From Nitrospira sp. (lineage in GTDB: Bacteria > Nitrospirota > Nitrospiria > Nitrospirales > Nitrospiraceae), in contig JARFPM010000019.1 in the NCBI GenBank assembly GCA_030444405.1, positions 1-38,372 of the forward strand: a DNA stretch of 38,372 nucleotides, read 5' to 3'. Of the stretch, positions 34,824-38,372 are shown piece by piece. Every line of letters starts with the position of its first letter. Position 1 is the stretch's first letter. Below the pieces are notes generated by a model. The model was not told where the DNA came from and ran no database searches. It saw only the letters and a program-made list of their open reading frames with translations. The translations under genes and the position numbers were made by a program.

Positions 34824-35570
34824 GTGGAACTGGATTGGACGACGTTCATACTCGAACTGATCAACTTTCTGGTCCTGATCTGGCTCCTTAACCGATTTCT
34901 GTATAAACCCGTGATGAAAGTCATCGCCCAGCGCAAGACTGCCATTCAAAAGACGCAGGCGGATGCAGAACAGATGCGGAGCGATGCAGAGACCTTACGG
35001 GGCCAATACGTGAATCGTCTCGCAGAGTGGGAGCAGGAAAAAGACAAGGCTCGCGCAAAGCTGCGTGACGAAATCAGCGCCGAACGGAATCGGCTGCTGG
35101 ACGGCCTTCGTACAGAACTCGATCAGGAGCGAAAAAAAGCCGCTGCGGTCGAACAACGGCGGTTGAAAGATTTCACGCAACAGACCGAGGCTTCCGCCAT
35201 CGCACAAGGGGCAACATTCGCGAGTCGACTCCTGTCACGCCTGGGGGGGGAGGAGTTAGAACGACGGATTATCGACCTGGTGATGGAGGATCTTCCCCGC
35301 CTGCCCCAGGACAAGATTCGGGCCATCCGGTCTGTGCCGGCCACGACAGGGCTTGCGATGAGGATTACGAGCGGGTATCCACTCGACACGGCCCAGCGGA
35401 AGGACCTCGGAGACGCCTGCCGAACGCTGATGGGGCGGGAGGTGCCCTGCGAATTTCTCGAAGACAGAAATCTCATCGCCGGCTTACGGATCAGTTTTGG
35501 ATCCTGGGTCCTTCGCGCCAATGTGCAAGACGAAATGAACTTTTTTGCCGAATCGTCGCGCCATGCTTAG
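34824..35570 (+). CDS. atpF: N-type ATPase subunit b with delta-like C-terminal domain
   Basis: 248 residues from GTG 34824, with GGAGGGTG (34812-34819) upstream. An N-terminal anchor ([20 protein letters not shown]) leads to a long charged coiled coil (~30-140) typical of subunit b. From ~170 the sequence switches to a delta/OSCP-like C-terminal domain: [40 protein letters not shown] and [17 protein letters not shown], matching the L-I-G-G-L-R-x-x-x-G-x-x-V-L-D/N-x-S/N-V pattern. No separate atpH is in the operon, so this fusion probably supplies the delta function. Confidence 0.85.
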   Translation: MELDWTTFILELINFLVLIWLLNRFLYKPVMKVIAQRKTAIQKTQADAEQMRSDAETLRGQYVNRLAEWEQEKDKARAKLRDEISAERNRLLDGLRTELDQERKKAAAVEQRRLKDFTQQTEASAIAQGATFASRLLSRLGGEELERRIIDLVMEDLPRLPQDKIRAIRSVPATTGLAMRITSGYPLDTAQRKDLGDACRTLMGREVPCEFLEDRNLIAGLRISFGSWVLRANVQDEMNFFAESSRHA

Positions 35571-37050
35571 TCAATCAATCGCATCGAATCAGGTGTTGGC
35601 AGGTCAGGCCGCGTGGCTCCGTGACTATCGGTTCAGCCTGCGGGTCTCCGAACAAGGGATTGTCGTGTCGGTCGGGGATGGCATCGCTTGGATCGAGGGT
35701 TTGCCATCGGCAGCGATGGATGAAATCCTTGATCTCGAAGACGGCAGCCGCGCCATGGTGTTTCAGCTGGAAGCGCACATCGTCGGCGCCATCCTGCTCG
35801 AACAGACCGACCGACTGACTGCCGGAACGATCGCGCATCTGTCCGGCCGGCGCATGGGCATCCCGACCGGGGAGGCTCTGATTGGTCGAGTCATCGACCC
35901 CTTGGGAAATCCACTCGATGGATTGGGCCATCCTGAATGTTCAGCCACTCGTCCGTTGGACATTCTTTCGCCGCCGATTACAGCGCGCGACTTCGTCCAT
36001 AAACCGTTGTATACGGGAAGCAAGATCGTGGATACCCTGATTCCCATCGGCAAGGGCCAGCGCCAATTGATCATCGGCGACAATGGGCTCGGAAAAAGCT
36101 CCTTGGCCATCGATGCGGTCATCAATCAACGGGGCCAAGGGGTGCGCTGTGTCTATGTCCTGGTTGGTCAGAAGCGGTCGAGTGTCGTTGACACGATCGA
36201 AACCCTCCGGCAGTACGGTGCATTGAAGCATGCCGTGCTTGTCGTCGCAGAGGCGACGTCGCTGCCTGGCCTCAAGTTCCTGGCTCCGTATGCGGGATGT
36301 GCCGTGGCGGAAACCTGGATGTGGCAGGGGCACGACACGCTGGTGGTTTACGACGATCTGACGATGCACGCAGAAGCGTATCGCGAGCTCTCGCTGCTCC
36401 TCCGGCGTCCACCAGGACGCGAGGCCTATCCTGGCGATATTTTTTTTCTCCACTCACGTCTGCTTGAGCGATCGACCTGTCTTGCCCCGGCGCATGGGGG
36501 CGGCAGTATGACGGCCTTGCCGATCGTCGAGACGAGGGAGGGAGAAATCGCAGCCTATATTCCCACGAATCTGATCTCGATTACCGATGGACAGATCTAT
36601 CTCGATAAGCGGCTCTTTGCGTCAGGCATTCTTCCCGCCATCGATGTGACGAAATCCGTGTCCCGTGTCGGGGGGAAGGGACAGCATCACCGCATCAAAG
36701 AAAAGGCGGGACGCATGAAGTTGGATTATCTGCAATTCCTCGAGTTGGAGGTCTTCACCCGATTCGGATCGCGTCTTGAGGCGTCGATGGAAGCAAAGAT
36801 TGCACGGGGCCGTGTCCTGCGGGAATTGCTGAAGCAGGATAGGCTGGCTCCCATGCCTATCGAGTTTCATCTGGCCTGGTTGACGGGATTTCAGCATGGT
36901 CTCTTCGACAAGGTTCCCTTGGCATCGATTCCTGCCTTGCTCGGGTATCTCGCGGCGCGTGTGGAAGAGAGCGATCTCACGCTGGAGAGTCGTGAGGAGG
37001 AATGGACGGCAACTGTGAGTCATTGGCTCGATCAGCACATGGCGACATGA
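35563..37050 (+). CDS. atpA: N-type ATPase alpha subunit
   Basis: 495 residues from ATG 35563, overlapping the atpF stop; an upstream in-frame TTG (35545) is less likely. The nucleotide site GDNGLGKSS starts at residue 172. [20 protein letters not shown] and [20 protein letters not shown] are alpha-subunit signatures, and the [16 protein letters not shown] arginine region is present. It is the non-catalytic F1 partner of AtpD. Overlaps atpG by ATGA. Confidence 0.9.
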   Translation: MLSQSIASNQVLAGQAAWLRDYRFSLRVSEQGIVVSVGDGIAWIEGLPSAAMDEILDLEDGSRAMVFQLEAHIVGAILLEQTDRLTAGTIAHLSGRRMGIPTGEALIGRVIDPLGNPLDGLGHPECSATRPLDILSPPITARDFVHKPLYTGSKIVDTLIPIGKGQRQLIIGDNGLGKSSLAIDAVINQRGQGVRCVYVLVGQKRSSVVDTIETLRQYGALKHAVLVVAEATSLPGLKFLAPYAGCAVAETWMWQGHDTLVVYDDLTMHAEAYRELSLLLRRPPGREAYPGDIFFLHSRLLERSTCLAPAHGGGSMTALPIVETREGEIAAYIPTNLISITDGQIYLDKRLFASGILPAIDVTKSVSRVGGKGQHHRIKEKAGRMKLDYLQFLELEVFTRFGSRLEASMEAKIARGRVLRELLKQDRLAPMPIEFHLAWLTGFQHGLFDKVPLASIPALLGYLAARVEESDLTLESREEEWTATVSHWLDQHMAT

Positions 37051-37898
37051 GCAAACGACGCGACATCGAGGACCAGATCCGCTCACTCGGTGAGATCAGC
37101 GCTATCATGAGCGCCATGAAAAACCTTGCGCTAATGGAGATACAGAAGCTGACCCGGCTGTTGTCTGCGCAGGACCGCGTGGTGACAAGCATGCAGGAGG
37201 CGGGTGCCGATTTCCTCATGTTTTACCCCGAAGCGCTGTCGCCCACGGACGACGGCAGAGCACTGTATGTCGTTATCGGTTCGGAACGAGGGTTTTGCGG
37301 TGATTTCAATGAACAGTTGCTTGCACATGTTCAAGAACGGCTGCAGCTCATGGGAGATCAAGGTCCAGTCCTCCTGACGGTGGGGCAAAAGCTGACAGCG
37401 CGGATTTCGGACGGTCGATATGTACCGATGTCCGTCGAGGGAGCGTCTGTTGCGGAAGAAGTCCAGTCGGTATTGATTCGGGTGATGGATCACATCCATG
37501 AGTTGCAGAGACAAGAACCATCAGCCCGACCTCTGACAATCACGGTCGTTTCGCATGCCTTAGAAACAGACGGTGCGTTTAGTCAAACCCTCCGACCATT
37601 CGAGCTGCCTCCTGGCAAGACAGCTCGTTTCGCGGATCCACCGCTCCTGAATCTGCCCCCGCCTGTATTTCTAGCTGAGTTGATTGATCTCTACTTCTAT
37701 TCCTTCTTGCATAAGATCTTTTATAGTGCCCTCTTGGCGGAGAATCGTGCTCGGGTATCCCATCTGGAAGGCGCGATACAGCGGCTTGAAAAAGAAATAT
37801 CAGAATTAGAATTGAAACGTAATATTCTTCGGCAAGAAGAGATTACGGAAGAAATCGAACTTCTTATGCTGAGTGCGGAACGGTCTCAGCAGCCATGA
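37047..37898 (+). CDS. atpG: N-type ATPase gamma subunit
   Basis: 283 residues from ATG 37047 in the ATGA overlap; a longer frame from 37002 only adds residues from the atpA end. The N-terminal helix ([34 protein letters not shown]) and the Rossmann-like centre ([20 protein letters not shown]) fit gamma. The C-terminal helix ([20 protein letters not shown]) completes the central coiled coil. It is the last ATPase gene; no terminator is obvious after it. Confidence 0.85.
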   Translation: MSKRRDIEDQIRSLGEISAIMSAMKNLALMEIQKLTRLLSAQDRVVTSMQEAGADFLMFYPEALSPTDDGRALYVVIGSERGFCGDFNEQLLAHVQERLQLMGDQGPVLLTVGQKLTARISDGRYVPMSVEGASVAEEVQSVLIRVMDHIHELQRQEPSARPLTITVVSHALETDGAFSQTLRPFELPPGKTARFADPPLLNLPPPVFLAELIDLYFYSFLHKIFYSALLAENRARVSHLEGAIQRLEKEISELELKRNILRQEEITEEIELLMLSAERSQQP

Positions 37899-37995
37899 TG
37901 CTGCTGACAAATGGATCAACGCGCGAATACTTCACAGTGCCAGGAGTAGAAACAGTGAGGTGTCCCTGGAGTCTCTTATTAGGCAGGGAGGAAGG

Positions 37996-38372
37996 ATGAT
38001 GCTGAAGAAGATCGGATATGGGCTCATCTTGTGGGTCATTCCTTACGTGACAGCCATTCCGTTGTTATCGCTGAGGCAGACCGACCTGATCTTCTTCAAG
38101 ACGATCATGGTTGTGGAAGGAGCGCTCGTCGGCGGCATCCTGTCAGCCTTGTACTTTCTAGGAGTCAGGGACGGATTTCTCCGCGAAGGGGTCATCACGA
38201 GTGTCGTGTGGATATTCGTGAACTGGGGACTCGATTTCGTGGCCTTGTTGCCCTTTACAGGCCATACGGTCCCACGCTACTTCATTGAAATCGGCGCGCT
38301 GTACCTGGCCATGGCCGCGCCCCTCGTGGCGATCGGCTATGTGCTTGAGCACAAAATGCGGGAGAACCATAA
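37996..38372 (+). CDS. Four-helix membrane protein of unknown function (truncated at the window edge)
   Basis: ATG 37996 (or 37999) follows GGAGGAAGG. The frame is open to the edge, about 125 residues. Four hydrophobic helices: LILWVIPYVTAIPLLSL, TIMVVEGALVGGILSALYFL, VVWIFVNWGLDFVALLPF and ALYLAMAAPLVAIGYVLEHK. No cytoplasmic domain is visible and no family is recognised. It lies 97 bases past atpG and may be the next gene in the same direction. The true C-terminus lies beyond the window. Confidence 0.6.
   Translation, partial: MMLKKIGYGLILWVIPYVTAIPLLSLRQTDLIFFKTIMVVEGALVGGILSALYFLGVRDGFLREGVITSVVWIFVNWGLDFVALLPFTGHTVPRYFIEIGALYLAMAAPLVAIGYVLEHKMRENH

Overview
The window looks like a chromosome segment of a GC-rich Nitrospirota bacterium, most likely Nitrospira or a close relative. 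This is inferred from gene content: SmbP-type small metal-binding proteins, a very large multicopper oxidase, FGE-like (SUMF1-domain) proteins without catalytic cysteines, an N-type F-ATPase operon, and small dispersed inverted-repeat elements. No rRNA or tRNA gene was seen, so the taxonomy is not proven.

Region 1 (1-9.4 kb, + strand) is a periplasmic/outer-membrane metal-handling block. It starts with an outer-membrane barrel protein carrying an SmbP-like segment. A decayed chlorite-dismutase-like/2OG-oxygenase-like remnant follows. Next is a textbook sigma-54 promoter, a strongly structured ~129-nt leader RNA, and a ~1588-residue multicopper oxidase built from three repeated units. After a terminator come four closely packed genes for exported proteins: a LolA-like protein, a type-1 copper protein, an unknown, and an SmbP-like protein. 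Together they suggest copper-dependent oxidation of a metal or other periplasmic substrate; the substrate is unknown.

Region 2 (9.4-17.4 kb) is mixed. On the minus strand are a small exported protein, two FGE-like proteins and a PDZ protein. On the plus strand are a CopD-like membrane protein, a cytochrome c'-like protein, a sulfide:quinone oxidoreductase-like flavoprotein and a DUF2892-type protein. A likely minus-strand small RNA with its own terminator lies just upstream of the SQR gene.

Region 3 (17.4-31.7 kb) holds an RND efflux pair (no outer-membrane factor nearby), a NarL-type two-component pair, a small protein plus a receiver-only regulator, and a four-gene HlyD/ABC/ABC2 exporter operon of the YhiI-RbbA-YhhJ kind.

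Region 4 (31.7-37.9 kb) is a tightly coupled N-type ATPase operon in the order atpD-C-Q-B-E-F-A-G. It has no atpR, its b subunit carries a delta-like C-terminal domain, and its c subunit has only part of the Na+-binding residue set. A truncated membrane protein gene runs off the right edge.

Dispersed repeats punctuate the window. Three MITE-like elements (9431-9647, 16629-16798, 25539-25773) share terminal inverted repeats. Further small repeats lie at 10336-10394, 18474-18562, 19433-19500 (inside the RND pump gene) and 27329-27362.

The best candidates for something undescribed are the sigma-54-driven leader RNA of the multicopper oxidase, the SmbP-barrel fusion beside it, and the minus-strand RNA upstream of the SQR gene.
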